This document shows, in pieces, positions 6,568-14,604 of a stretch of DNA of 64,000 bases. The notes below the pieces were generated by a model. The model was not told the DNA's origin. It did not search any database and saw nothing but the letters and a program-made list of their open reading frames with translations. This DNA comes from JAIXWP01 sp041391745 (GTDB lineage: Bacteria > Bacteroidota > Bacteroidia > Flavobacteriales_D > Sanyastnellaceae): positions 62,001-126,000 of the forward strand of contig JAWKNK010000004.1 of assembly GCA_041391745.1 (NCBI GenBank), in the 5' to 3' direction. Within the stretch, counting starts at the first letter, position 1. Each line of letters starts with the position of its first letter. The position numbers and the translations under genes were made by a program.

Positions 6568-9234
6568 TTATTTTTTCTCTGAAAATTTTCGGTCAGCGAA
6601 TACAGAGCCAAGAACCAATAGTATTAGCAGAATTGAACCAGCAAGAGAGTAGGTGCTTCCCTTGTAGTATGATTCTGGATGAAAGTTCCATACGATGGTG
6701 TGTTCACCAGCTGGGATTTTCGCAGCTCTTAAAATGTAATTGGCTTTGAATGTCTCAACTTCTTGATTGTCGATAGTACATGTCCAACCCGCGGGGTAGT
6801 AGATTTCGCTAAATACCGCCACTTGTTCTTTGGCGTTGTTTGATTTATACGTCAAAGATTTTGTAGCATAGTCTATCAGCTCAATTGTAGCAGTTGAATC
6901 TGCGTTTGCGACTTCTACTGTGTTAGCTTCAAACTCTTTTCTTATCACAGCAGTTGTGCTTAGATCGTGAGCTGCCAATTGCGTCAATTCATCATTTGCA
7001 TTGTCAACGATCTTTATGTTTTGTACAAACCAAGCGTTGCCAAGTGCGAATGGATTTTCAATAGCTGGAGCACCAGGATTGTAAATCACGTATTTCGTAT
7101 TGAGCATGTTGATAATCGGATAATCTGCCAAGAATCCGATATCAGTTGCAGTGCGCATTGCTTCGCTGAAATCTGCTATTTCGGAAGTCAGGTAGAAATC
7201 AATCATTTCTTGGTAGCTCATCAATTTTGCACCGTGATATCCTCCAAGACTTTTATGAAAGTAACTGGTTTTCGCATCAGAGAAAGTGCCACCTAGGGCG
7301 AGTACTCGATAATCTGAGTTTAAACCCAATACTCCGTATTCTCCGATTTTCTTCAACAGGTTTTGATCTTTTACTCCACCGTAAACCTTGCTTGATTTCA
7401 TTGCAGCGTAGAGTGTCTCACTTTTCTTATCAAAGTCTTCAATATTTGCAACCTCATTTTCGAAAATGGATTCATCGGCAGCAGAAGGTTGATAAGGAAT
7501 AGTCTTTTCGCTCGGTTTGACGAAGTTGATGTATTGTCCTTTTATTTTTTCAGTGCTTAAGTATCTTCTTGCCACCACATATTGATCTACCAGTACCAAC
7601 AATGCTATCGATGCAATAAAAGCAGCGGCGGGAAGCTTTTTGAAATAAGCCACCATAATCAAAGCAATTCCAGCGAAGATGAACATCAATGAGCGACCAG
7701 CATCTGCTTGGAAGATTTCCTTGCGCACATCTGTTAAGGCTGTTTTATATCCATCATACATCATGAGTTGTTGTGGATCGGAAGCAATTTGCGTTTCAAT
7801 TTGGGAGAATTGCGCTTTTTCTCCAGAACTTAAAAAGTCTGTTACGATGTTTGGTGAAGCAGTGACTACAATCATTATTAGAGCGAATGCACCTACACCA
7901 ATAAAGAAGTGTTTTTTATTTCCAATAAGTCCAACTAATGGATTATTTTCTTCTTTAGAAAGAATAGAATTTACCATGATCATAGCCATAGCTGATGCCA
8001 TCACTTGAAATACAGAGAGAATCATTTTTGAATCTCTGAACTTATTGTACAAAGGAAATTTATTGATGAAAATGTCATTTAATCCGCCTGGATCCTGACT
8101 GGCAAGTCCTACTGTAATAATGGCTAATAGAAGGAAAGGCCACTTAATGGTGTCTTTCGCGAAAATGAGTCCAAGTACAAACAACATCATGATAATAGCG
8201 CCGAAATAGAAAGCACCTCCTGTGAACAATTGATCGCCCCAATAGCTGCTTGATTGCGCAATGTTTTCTCTAAACTCGCGCGGCACAGTACGAAGCAATT
8301 CTTTGTCAGATCCGATATAGTCTGATTTTCCGCCACTCGCATTTGGAATGATTAAAGACCACGCTTCGCCTTTACCAAAGTTGTATTGAAGAATGTAATC
8401 TGTGTCAAGTCCTTTTTTCTCTCCAGCATCTATTGTTTCTCCTTCAGGCGTTAGTGTCAATTCTGAGCTACCACGCGTAGTGTACTTGCTGTATTCATAG
8501 GTAGTCATCAGATTGCTCATGGAAGGTAGCACCGCAATGAGACCACCAACAAGAAGAGCAGATCCTGCTTTTAGAAGATGAGGAATTTGCTTAGCAATGA
8601 TCAAACGAATGGCTTCAGTAAGTGCAACCGCTCCGAGTAGAATTACTAGGTAATAAGTCATCTGCAAGTGATTTGCAGAAACATTTAGGGCAAAGAATAG
8701 TGAGAAAATTCCGGCGCCTAAAATCCATTTACCTCTGGTGGCCATTAGTAATCCGCCGAGTGCAGGTGCCATGTATGCAATGGCATGTACTTTCGATACG
8801 TGACCTCCGGCTAGGAATAGAATATTTATTGTACCTAAACCAAATGCTATTCCACCGATGATTCCAATCCAAGGATTGATGCGCAAACAGAGTGCGAAAA
8901 TGTACATTCCAAGCATAGCGATGAAAAGAATGCCAATGGGTCCAGGCAAGAAAAGCTTATAAGCTTGGTCTATATAACTAAGTAAGTTGTTGCTATGCAA
9001 AGTTGAAATTTGATAGGCAGGCATGCCACCGAACATCGAATCCGTCCATAGCGGTTCATCTTCATTTACCAGTCGGTAATCCACCAATTCTTTTGACATT
9101 CCTCTCCAGTGGTCGATATCGCCTTGTCGAAGTTCGTAGCCATCGGTGATAGGAGAAAAGTAAGCAACAGAGATGATCACGAAAGTAACAACTGCTACAA
9201 TGTGAGGAAGGGCCTTTAGCAAGGTCGATTTCAT
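6568..9234 (-). CDS. YfhO-family membrane protein
   Basis: An 888-residue protein with about 14 membrane helices and a large extracytoplasmic C-terminal part, as in the YfhO family of GT-C-like membrane proteins linked in other bacteria to glycosylation of cell-envelope polymers. The first loop holds the polar catalytic-type segment QGDIDHWRGMSKELVDY, followed by EPLWTDSMFGGMPAYQ. The C-terminal domain (about 580-850) contains VANIEDFDKKSETLYA and the conserved ending YYPAGWTCTIDNQEVETFKANYILRA, then GEHTIVWNFHPESYYKG and a last helix. The glycan substrate is unknown. DUF4834 lies five bases upstream, so the two are co-transcribed. Confidence 0.85.
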   Translation of the reverse strand: MKSTLLKALPHIVAVVTFVIISVAYFSPITDGYELRQGDIDHWRGMSKELVDYRLVNEDEPLWTDSMFGGMPAYQISTLHSNNLLSYIDQAYKLFLPGPIGILFIAMLGMYIFALCLRINPWIGIIGGIAFGLGTINILFLAGGHVSKVHAIAYMAPALGGLLMATRGKWILGAGIFSLFFALNVSANHLQMTYYLVILLGAVALTEAIRLIIAKQIPHLLKAGSALLVGGLIAVLPSMSNLMTTYEYSKYTTRGSSELTLTPEGETIDAGEKKGLDTDYILQYNFGKGEAWSLIIPNASGGKSDYIGSDKELLRTVPREFRENIAQSSSYWGDQLFTGGAFYFGAIIMMLFVLGLIFAKDTIKWPFLLLAIITVGLASQDPGGLNDIFINKFPLYNKFRDSKMILSVFQVMASAMAMIMVNSILSKEENNPLVGLIGNKKHFFIGVGAFALIMIVVTASPNIVTDFLSSGEKAQFSQIETQIASDPQQLMMYDGYKTALTDVRKEIFQADAGRSLMFIFAGIALIMVAYFKKLPAAAFIASIALLVLVDQYVVARRYLSTEKIKGQYINFVKPSEKTIPYQPSAADESIFENEVANIEDFDKKSETLYAAMKSSKVYGGVKDQNLLKKIGEYGVLGLNSDYRVLALGGTFSDAKTSYFHKSLGGYHGAKLMSYQEMIDFYLTSEIADFSEAMRTATDIGFLADYPIINMLNTKYVIYNPGAPAIENPFALGNAWFVQNIKIVDNANDELTQLAAHDLSTTAVIRKEFEANTVEVANADSTATIELIDYATKSLTYKSNNAKEQVAVFSEIYYPAGWTCTIDNQEVETFKANYILRAAKIPAGEHTIVWNFHPESYYKGSTYSLAGSILLILLVLGSVFADRKFSEKK

Positions 9235-9239
9235 TCGGT

Positions 9240-9506
9240 TTAGTCTTTAATTTCAACAAAATCAACATACTCGCCATCATTTGACTTTCCGTTGGATTTA
9301 TTGTTAGATTCTATAGTTACCTCGCCTTCTTTGCGAGGAGGATTAGTGCGTCGTTGATATTCTTCTGCTTGTTGTCGCATTTTAGATTCGGCTCTTTTTA
9401 CAACAATTGGCAAGGCCATTCGAGCAATTATGCGAATGATAAACGAAAACAGAATCAAATAAAAAATGATTCTTATAACACCGGTAAGGGAAGCTTCATA
9501 ATACAT
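9240..9506 (-). CDS. DUF4834 family small membrane protein
   Basis: An 88-residue protein with one N-terminal membrane helix (about 9-30, VIRIIFYLILFSFIIRIIARM), a basic segment KRAESKMRQQAEEYQRR and an acidic tail ending EYVDFVEIKD. This layout fits the DUF4834 family of Bacteroidota. The function is unknown. It sits between gldA and yfhO on the same strand, and the acidic tail suggests a protein-protein contact on the cytoplasmic side. Confidence 0.7.
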   Translation of the reverse strand: MYYEASLTGVIRIIFYLILFSFIIRIIARMALPIVVKRAESKMRQQAEEYQRRTNPPRKEGEVTIESNNKSNGKSNDGEYVDFVEIKD

Positions 9507-9528
9507 GCTTCAAAATTCTATTTTTCTA

Positions 9529-10452
9529 TCAGGAATTCTTAGGAGAACCTGTTAATTCTTTAAAAATTTCTTCCATTCTCTGTTCTTTTTTAGCCATGCT
9601 GATTACAGCTATGTTTTCTTGAAGAGCAGATTCGGCAATTTCTTTTCTTATATCGTCATTGATGGAAACTTTGACGAGCCAATTATTACCTTGAGTATTT
9701 TGAGCACTGCTCACTCCACTAATTTTCATTAATGAAGACTTTGACATTGGTCCACTAAATTCAACTTCAATTTCGTATCCACCATCTTTTAGTCCACTTC
9801 TCAAGTCCGAAGTAGGTTTGTCTGCCACGATATTTCCTTTATTGATGATGATTGTTCGGTTGCAAATTGCTTCAACTTCTTGCATGATATGCGTAGAGAG
9901 CATCACGGTTTTTTCTTTACCAATTTGCTGTATCAAGGCACGGATTTCTACCAATTGATTTGGGTCGAGTCCGCTTGTTGGTTCATCAAGTATGAGCACT
10001 TTTGGATCGTGGATCATGGCTTGTGCCAATCCAACACGTTGACGGTATCCTTTTGACAGTGCTTCAATTTTCTTGTGTGATTCAGGCCCGAGTCCCACAC
10101 GTTCTATCATATCGGCAACGCGGTTTTTTACATTAGAAACCTTGTAAATTTCACCGATAAAGGTCAGGTATTCCTTCACGTACATGTCCAAGTAAAGAGG
10201 ATTGTGTTCAGGAAGGTATCCAATAAGTCGACGAACCTCAATCGACTGGCTCATAACGTCTAGTCCACAGACCGATACCTTGCCTTCAGAAGGAGGAAGG
10301 AAGCATGTGATGATTTTCATCATCGTGCTTTTACCCGCGCCGTTTGGTCCGAGAAAGCCAACCACTTCGCTGCTAGGAATATCAAAAGAAACACCATTGA
10401 GGGCTCTTTGCTGGCCGTATATTTTGACTACGTTTTGAACAGTTATTGACAT
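9529..10452 (-). CDS. gldA: Gliding-motility ABC transporter ATP-binding subunit GldA
   Basis: The 307-residue ATPase has all ABC motifs: Walker A GPNGAGKST (35-43), a Q-loop near 79, signature LSKGYRQRVG (132-141), Walker B VLILDEPTSGLDP (152-164) and the switch His in MLSTHIMQE. The C-terminal extension (about 215-307) ending in EEIFKELTG is typical of GldA, which forms an ABC transporter with GldFG in gliding Bacteroidota. The longer frame to 10506 begins at an earlier Met, but MSITVQNVVKIYG is the normal family start, so 10452 was chosen. A promoter-like pair lies at 10474-10506. gldF and gldG are not in this window, as is usual. Confidence 0.85.
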   Translation of the reverse strand: MSITVQNVVKIYGQQRALNGVSFDIPSSEVVGFLGPNGAGKSTMMKIITCFLPPSEGKVSVCGLDVMSQSIEVRRLIGYLPEHNPLYLDMYVKEYLTFIGEIYKVSNVKNRVADMIERVGLGPESHKKIEALSKGYRQRVGLAQAMIHDPKVLILDEPTSGLDPNQLVEIRALIQQIGKEKTVMLSTHIMQEVEAICNRTIIINKGNIVADKPTSDLRSGLKDGGYEIEVEFSGPMSKSSLMKISGVSSAQNTQGNNWLVKVSINDDIRKEIAESALQENIAVISMAKKEQRMEEIFKELTGSPKNS

Positions 10453-10473
10453 AAATTCAATTGGGGTTGGTGA

Positions 10474-10506
10474 CAAAAGTAAGGAATGTAGCTTTTTTAT
10501 TTTCAA
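10474..10506 (-). promoter_or_regulatory. Candidate gldA promoter (TTG -33 and TACTTTTG -7)
   Basis: On the minus strand, TACTTTTG at 10481-10474 matches TAnnTTTG and is preceded, 22 bases away, by TTG at 10506-10504. The element is 21 bases upstream of the chosen gldA start, which supports that start over the longer frame. Confidence 0.45.
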
Positions 10507-10545
10507 TTATGCTTGTACCTTGCGACAGTAAAACCTAATCCACAC

Positions 10546-10893
10546 ATGTCTACAACTAACCAACCGCGGTATGATCTTACCCAACTTACTGATATGTACG
10601 GCGGTAATATGGAAAACGTAAAAAAAACTGTTGCCATTTTCTGCGATCAATTGGAGAAAGATGCAATCATGGTAAAAGAGAAATTTGATGAAAATGACCT
10701 GCCTTCGGTAAAGTCATTTGCACATAGAATGAAGCCCAACTTGAAGCTTTTTGGAGTAATGGATATGCATGAGTTGATTCTCAAAATAGAAGAGTCATCG
10801 CTAGCGGGTGATCGTGAAAAGCTCGGACCACAATTGGAAGATTTGCTGACAATGGCTTCAGAAGTAATGCAGGATATGAAAAAAGAAATTTAG
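10546..10893 (+). CDS. Stand-alone Hpt (histidine phosphotransfer) domain protein
   Basis: A 115-residue helical protein made of one Hpt domain. The phospho-acceptor is the His in VKSFAHRMKPNLKLFGV (about residue 59), with the following Lys-Pro-Asn typical of the helix; DMHELILKIEESS forms the next helix. It would pass phosphoryl groups between a hybrid kinase and a receiver. No kinase is adjacent: the nearest two-component genes are at 26.7-30.4 kb. A longer reading starting at TTG 10513 exists, but ATG 10546 gives the usual domain length. It is followed one base later by purN. Confidence 0.8.
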   Translation: MSTTNQPRYDLTQLTDMYGGNMENVKKTVAIFCDQLEKDAIMVKEKFDENDLPSVKSFAHRMKPNLKLFGVMDMHELILKIEESSLAGDREKLGPQLEDLLTMASEVMQDMKKEI

Positions 10894-10894
10894 A

Positions 10895-11467
10895 ATGGAA
10901 GAAGAAATCAAGCGAATCGCCATTTTGGCATCAGGAGGAGGATCGAACGCGGATAATATTTTAAATTATTTTGCGGATGGAACAAAGGCGGAGGTGGCTT
11001 TGCTTGCGTGCAATAAGGAAGGAGCTGGAGCATTTGAAGTAGCCAACAAATGGCATATTCCCTCATTTTTACTAACTAAAGAAAATTTCTTAGAAACAGA
11101 AGATTTCATAGAGTTTTTGCAGGAAATGGAGGTGGATTTTGTCGTTTTAGCCGGTTTTCTTTGGAAAGTTCCTTCACGATTGATTTCAATGTTTCCTAAT
11201 CGTATCGTGAATATTCATCCTGCCCTTTTACCGAAATATGGAGGTAAAGGAATGTATGGTCACTTTGTACATGAAGCAGTGCATGCAGCGGGAGAGAAGG
11301 AATCTGGAATTACGGTGCATTATGTGAACGAAAATTATGATGAAGGCGCAATCATTTTTCAAGCCACTGCGACGATAGACCCCTCTGACGGCCCTGCGGA
11401 GATTGAAAAGAAGGTTAGAAAATTAGAGATTGAACATTTTCCTAAGGTTATTGAATCAATACTCTAA
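10895..11467 (+). CDS. purN: Phosphoribosylglycinamide formyltransferase
   Basis: This 190-residue enzyme transfers the formyl group of 10-formyltetrahydrofolate to GAR, the third step of purine synthesis. The catalytic triad of the E. coli enzyme is present in register: Asn106 and His108 in VNIHPALLPKYGGKGMYG, and the Asp in NYDEGAIIFQ (Asp149). The nucleotide-binding start reads ILASGGGSNADNIL. The segment after the active site, GGKGMYGHFVHEAVHAAGEKESGITVHYV, is the usual Bacteroidota form. It follows the Hpt gene by one base and is followed by marC after nine; purL is 6.5 kb away. Confidence 0.93.
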   Translation: MEEEIKRIAILASGGGSNADNILNYFADGTKAEVALLACNKEGAGAFEVANKWHIPSFLLTKENFLETEDFIEFLQEMEVDFVVLAGFLWKVPSRLISMFPNRIVNIHPALLPKYGGKGMYGHFVHEAVHAAGEKESGITVHYVNENYDEGAIIFQATATIDPSDGPAEIEKKVRKLEIEHFPKVIESIL

Positions 11468-11476
11468 TTTTGCCGC

Positions 11477-12055
11477 ATGATCAATGCGACAGAAATATTG
11501 TCTTGCTTCATGGTCTTGTTTGCCGTGATCGACATTTTCGGTAGTATTCCTATCATTCTTGATATTAAAAGAAAGACGGGAAATATTCAGCCGTACACTA
11601 CAACATCTGTATCACTTCTTTTAATGCTTGTTTTCCTTTTTGTAGGGGAAAAGTTCTTGAGCTTTTTTGGAGTAGATATTTATTCATTCGCTGTAGCAGG
11701 ATCTTTCATTCTGTTCTTCATCGCCATGGAGATGATTTTGGGAATCAAGCTTTTCAAACAAAAGGAAGGTGGTGAAAAGGCTGCGTCCATTGTTCCATTG
11801 GCATTTCCAATCATAGCGGGAGCCGGAACATTTTCGACACTGATTTCATTACGAGCTGAGTATGCTCCTGTGAATATCGCGATTGCCATTGCGCTGAATA
11901 TGCCTGTAATTTTTATCGTGTTGAAATTAACCAACCGCATCGAGCGATTTCTCGGAGTGGGAGGATTGGCGGTGCTTGAAAAAGTATTTGGTATCATATT
12001 GTTGGCCATTGCGCTCAAACTATTCTCTAAGAATGCTCAATTTTTGTTTCCATGA
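11477..12055 (+). CDS. MarC/UPF0056 family membrane protein
   Basis: A 192-residue inner-membrane protein with six predicted helices, the family standard. It has the family features MVLFAVIDIFGSIPIILDI near the start (the N-terminal DxxGxxP motif), SFILFFIAMEMILGI, and PLAFPIIAGAGTFSTLISL in the middle. MarC proteins were once linked to antibiotic resistance but their substrate is not known. Its stop overlaps the start of rnhA in ATGA, so the two are translationally coupled. Confidence 0.88.
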   Translation: MINATEILSCFMVLFAVIDIFGSIPIILDIKRKTGNIQPYTTTSVSLLLMLVFLFVGEKFLSFFGVDIYSFAVAGSFILFFIAMEMILGIKLFKQKEGGEKAASIVPLAFPIIAGAGTFSTLISLRAEYAPVNIAIAIALNMPVIFIVLKLTNRIERFLGVGGLAVLEKVFGIILLAIALKLFSKNAQFLFP

Positions 12056-12540
12056 GTGTTACCCCTGAGATTGTTATTTATACAGATGGCGCGGCGAAGG
12101 GAAATCCAGGACCTGGAGGTTATGGTATCGTATTGATGTCGGGACGTCACTATAAGGAAGTTTCGGAAGGATTTCGACTTACTACCAACAACCGTATGGA
12201 GCTTATGAGTGTTTGTGTGGCACTCGAAATGCTTAAAACTGAGAATTGCAACGTCACAGTTTATAGTGATTCAAGGTATGTGGTGGATGCTGTAGAAAAG
12301 AATTGGATTGGTGGTTGGGTAAAGCGCGGTTGGAAGAATGTGAAAAACCCCGATTTATGGTCTCGATTCCTTCGGATTTTTTCAAAACATAAAGTGAAAT
12401 TTGTTTGGGTCCGTGGACACGCGGGTAACAAATACAACGAAGTGTGCGATCAATTAGCTGTTGCGGCTAGCAATGGTAGGTCTTTACAGGTCGATCATTG
12501 GTACGAAAACAACGCCCAAAATCAAGATTTGGGTCTATGA
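12052..12540 (+). CDS. rnhA: Ribonuclease HI
   Basis: This 162-residue enzyme cuts the RNA strand of RNA-DNA hybrids. The four acidic metal ligands and the catalytic His are in the canonical positions: Asp12 (YTDGAAKGNPGPGGYG), Glu50 (NNRMELMSV), Asp73 (YSDSRYVVDA), His123 (VWVRGHAGNKYNE) and Asp133 (CDQLA). The basic protrusion (NWIGGWVKRGWKNVKNPDLW, residues 84-103) needed for hybrid binding is present. The start overlaps marC. Confidence 0.95.
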   Translation: MSVTPEIVIYTDGAAKGNPGPGGYGIVLMSGRHYKEVSEGFRLTTNNRMELMSVCVALEMLKTENCNVTVYSDSRYVVDAVEKNWIGGWVKRGWKNVKNPDLWSRFLRIFSKHKVKFVWVRGHAGNKYNEVCDQLAVAASNGRSLQVDHWYENNAQNQDLGL

Positions 12541-12561
12541 TGTGTTTATCGAATAAAGCAA

Positions 12562-12569
12562 TACATTTG
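12562..12569 (+). promoter_or_regulatory. Possible -7 element TACATTTG
   Basis: Matches TAnnTTTG and is 36 bases ahead of the ATG at 12606, in the 65-base gap after rnhA. It would give the dehydrogenase its own promoter. No clear -33 box. Confidence 0.35.
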
Positions 12570-12605
12570 CCCCGCATTTAAATAGAAACTTGCAAATCAA
12601 TATAC

Positions 12606-13784
12606 ATGCGCACAGATTTATATCAAGGTCATGACTACTATCTAATGGACGAGTTGTTGACCGATGAGCACAAGTTGGTGAGAGACACTGCACGTGCTTG
12701 GGTAAAAAAAGAGGTTTCTCCAATCATTGAAGAAGCTTGGGAGAAAGGAGAATTTCCACGTCATCTAGTAAAAGGACTAGCTGAGATCGGAGGATTCGGA
12801 CCTTATATTCCTGAAGAGTATGGTGGAGCTGGTCTTGACCAAATTTCATACGGTTTAATCATGCAAGAATTGGAGAGATGTGATAGCGGATTGCGCTCTA
12901 CATCTTCAGTTCAGAGTTCTTTGGTGATGTATCCTATTTGGAAATATGGTACGGAAGAACATCGCAAAAAGTACCTTCCAAAATTGGCTTCAGGCGAATG
13001 GGTGGGTTGTTTCGGTTTGACCGAGCCAGATCACGGATCTAATCCAGGTGGTATGGTAACCAATTTCAAAGATATGGGTGATCACTATCTTTTGAATGGT
13101 GCGAAAATGTGGATTTCTAACGCTCCATTTGCGCAGGTAGCTGTGGTTTGGGCGAAAAACGAAGAAGGTCGCATTTTTGGTTTGATTGTAGAAAGAGGAA
13201 TGGAAGGCTTTACAACTCCAACGATGCATGGCAAGTGGAGTTTGAGAGCATCAGATACAGGAGAGTTGATTTTTGATAACGTAAAAGTTCCAAAAGAAAA
13301 TCTTCTTCCAGGTCGCAGTGGTTTGGGAGCTCCTTTGAGCTGCCTAGACAGTGCGAGATATGGTATTGCATGGGGTGCAATTGGTGCAGCTTTGGATTGT
13401 TATGATGTGGCTTTGAGATACAGCCAAGAGCGTCAACAATTTGGCAAACCCATCGGAGCATTCCAGATTCAGCAGAAGCGTTTGGCCGAAATGATTACAG
13501 AAATCACAAAGGCTCAAATGTTGACTTACCGTCTTGGTCAATTGAGAAATGAAGGAAGAGCAACATCAGCTCAAATTTCGATGGCTAAGCGAAACAATGT
13601 GAACATGGCAATCAACATTGCTCGTGAAGCACGCCAGATGTTGGGTGGAATGGGTATTACCAATGAGTATCCATTGATGCGCCACATGTGTAATCTTGAA
13701 AGTGTAATTACTTATGAAGGTACGCACGATATCCACTTGTTGATTACAGGTATGGATATTACTGGATTCGATGCATTCAAATAA
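12606..13784 (+). CDS. Acyl-CoA dehydrogenase, glutaryl-CoA dehydrogenase-like
   Basis: The 392-residue flavoprotein has the complete acyl-CoA dehydrogenase layout. It carries GCFGLTEPDHGSNPGGM (residues about 135-151), the FAD and substrate contact characteristic of glutaryl-CoA dehydrogenases, the strand TGAKMWISNAPFA-like after it, QERQQFGKPIGAFQIQQ in the C-terminal helices and the catalytic Glu in YEGTHDIH (about 371). Glutaryl-CoA dehydrogenase oxidises and decarboxylates glutaryl-CoA to crotonyl-CoA in lysine and tryptophan breakdown. Substrate is inferred from these motifs; other short-chain substrates are possible. It stands alone, ending in a strong terminator. Confidence 0.88.
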   Translation: MRTDLYQGHDYYLMDELLTDEHKLVRDTARAWVKKEVSPIIEEAWEKGEFPRHLVKGLAEIGGFGPYIPEEYGGAGLDQISYGLIMQELERCDSGLRSTSSVQSSLVMYPIWKYGTEEHRKKYLPKLASGEWVGCFGLTEPDHGSNPGGMVTNFKDMGDHYLLNGAKMWISNAPFAQVAVVWAKNEEGRIFGLIVERGMEGFTTPTMHGKWSLRASDTGELIFDNVKVPKENLLPGRSGLGAPLSCLDSARYGIAWGAIGAALDCYDVALRYSQERQQFGKPIGAFQIQQKRLAEMITEITKAQMLTYRLGQLRNEGRATSAQISMAKRNNVNMAINIAREARQMLGGMGITNEYPLMRHMCNLESVITYEGTHDIHLLITGMDITGFDAFK

Positions 13785-13800
13785 TCGAAAAAACATACAC

Positions 13801-13835
13801 AAAAAAATCCCGAAATTTATTTCGGGATTTTTTTT
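13801..13835. terminator. Bidirectional rho-independent terminator
   Basis: The left arm AAAATCCCGAAA (13804-13815) pairs with TTTCGGGATTTT (13820-13831), with A-runs before and T-runs after, so it can stop transcription from both the dehydrogenase (plus) and the nitrilase (minus). The nitrilase stop codon (13834-13836) lies at its edge. Confidence 0.85.
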
Positions 13836-14601
13836 ATCTATCATTTAATACTGGAAACTTCGACCGGAAATCTTGAAGTTCGTTCCAATTGAGCGTAGCA
13901 TACAAATTTTTTTCTTCGCCACCTTTTCCATCAGCTAAGAGTTCACCTTTGGCATCGACGACCAAAGAGTCTCCCGAGTGAGTGAGCTTATTTGGATCTG
14001 TTCCCACGCGATTCACACCAGCCAGATAACATTGATTTTCGATAGCTCTCGCTTGAAGTAGTGTGCGCCAAGGTGTTTTTCTAACCTCTGGCCAATTCGC
14101 TACATAAAGTAATAGGTCGAATGGATTTTCTTTCGAATTGCATGCGAGATCAGGAAATCTTAATTCATAGCAAATGAGTGGTTTTATTTTCCAGCCCAAC
14201 CATTCAAAAGTGATCGCTTTTGTTCCAGAAGTATAATGCTTGTTTTCCTCTCCCATGCTAAAGAGTTTGTTTTTTTCATACCGAACGAATGTTCGGTTTG
14301 GAAAAACTATAAACATGCTATTATAAAAAAGGTCGTTTTCTTTAATTGCAACGGAGCCCATAACCACAGCGTTTTTTTGAGCAGCTTTGTCTTTCATCCA
14401 ATTCAGCGTGGTCATTTCCGAATGGAAAGTTTCTGCATGAACCTCAGGATTCATGGTAAATCCAGTGGTGAACATTTCTGGAAGTAGAATAATATCCGCT
14501 TTTTCTAACGAATGAAAAAGTGTGTCGAGTTTAGAAATATTAGCACTTGGATTTTCCCAAATGATATCAAATTGAACAAGGGCTAAATTTAGATCTTGCA
14601 T
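13834..14601 (-). CDS. Carbon-nitrogen hydrolase, omega-amidase-like (YafV/Nit2 type)
   Basis: The 255-residue protein has the nitrilase catalytic triad: Glu42 (LLPEMFTTGFTM), Lys112 (YEKNKLFSMGEENKHY) and Cys144 (ICYELRFPDLA). The KxxLFSMGEE pattern and the length match the YafV/Nit2 branch, whose members hydrolyse alpha-ketoglutaramate or related omega-amides. It is the last gene of the ppa-aminotransferase-glycosyltransferase run. In other organisms omega-amidases act on the product of glutamine/methionine aminotransferases, and such an aminotransferase is encoded two genes upstream at 16269-17408. The exact substrate is inference. Confidence 0.85.
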   Translation of the reverse strand: MQDLNLALVQFDIIWENPSANISKLDTLFHSLEKADIILLPEMFTTGFTMNPEVHAETFHSEMTTLNWMKDKAAQKNAVVMGSVAIKENDLFYNSMFIVFPNRTFVRYEKNKLFSMGEENKHYTSGTKAITFEWLGWKIKPLICYELRFPDLACNSKENPFDLLLYVANWPEVRKTPWRTLLQARAIENQCYLAGVNRVGTDPNKLTHSGDSLVVDAKGELLADGKGGEEKNLYATLNWNELQDFRSKFPVLNDR

Positions 14602-14604
14602 AAA

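Noticed and set aside
7227..7502. Plus-strand ORFs inside yfhO (for example 6967-7296, 7227-7502, 7679-8008)
   Set aside because: They are antisense shadows of the 888-residue minus-strand gene, with no domain and no start context.
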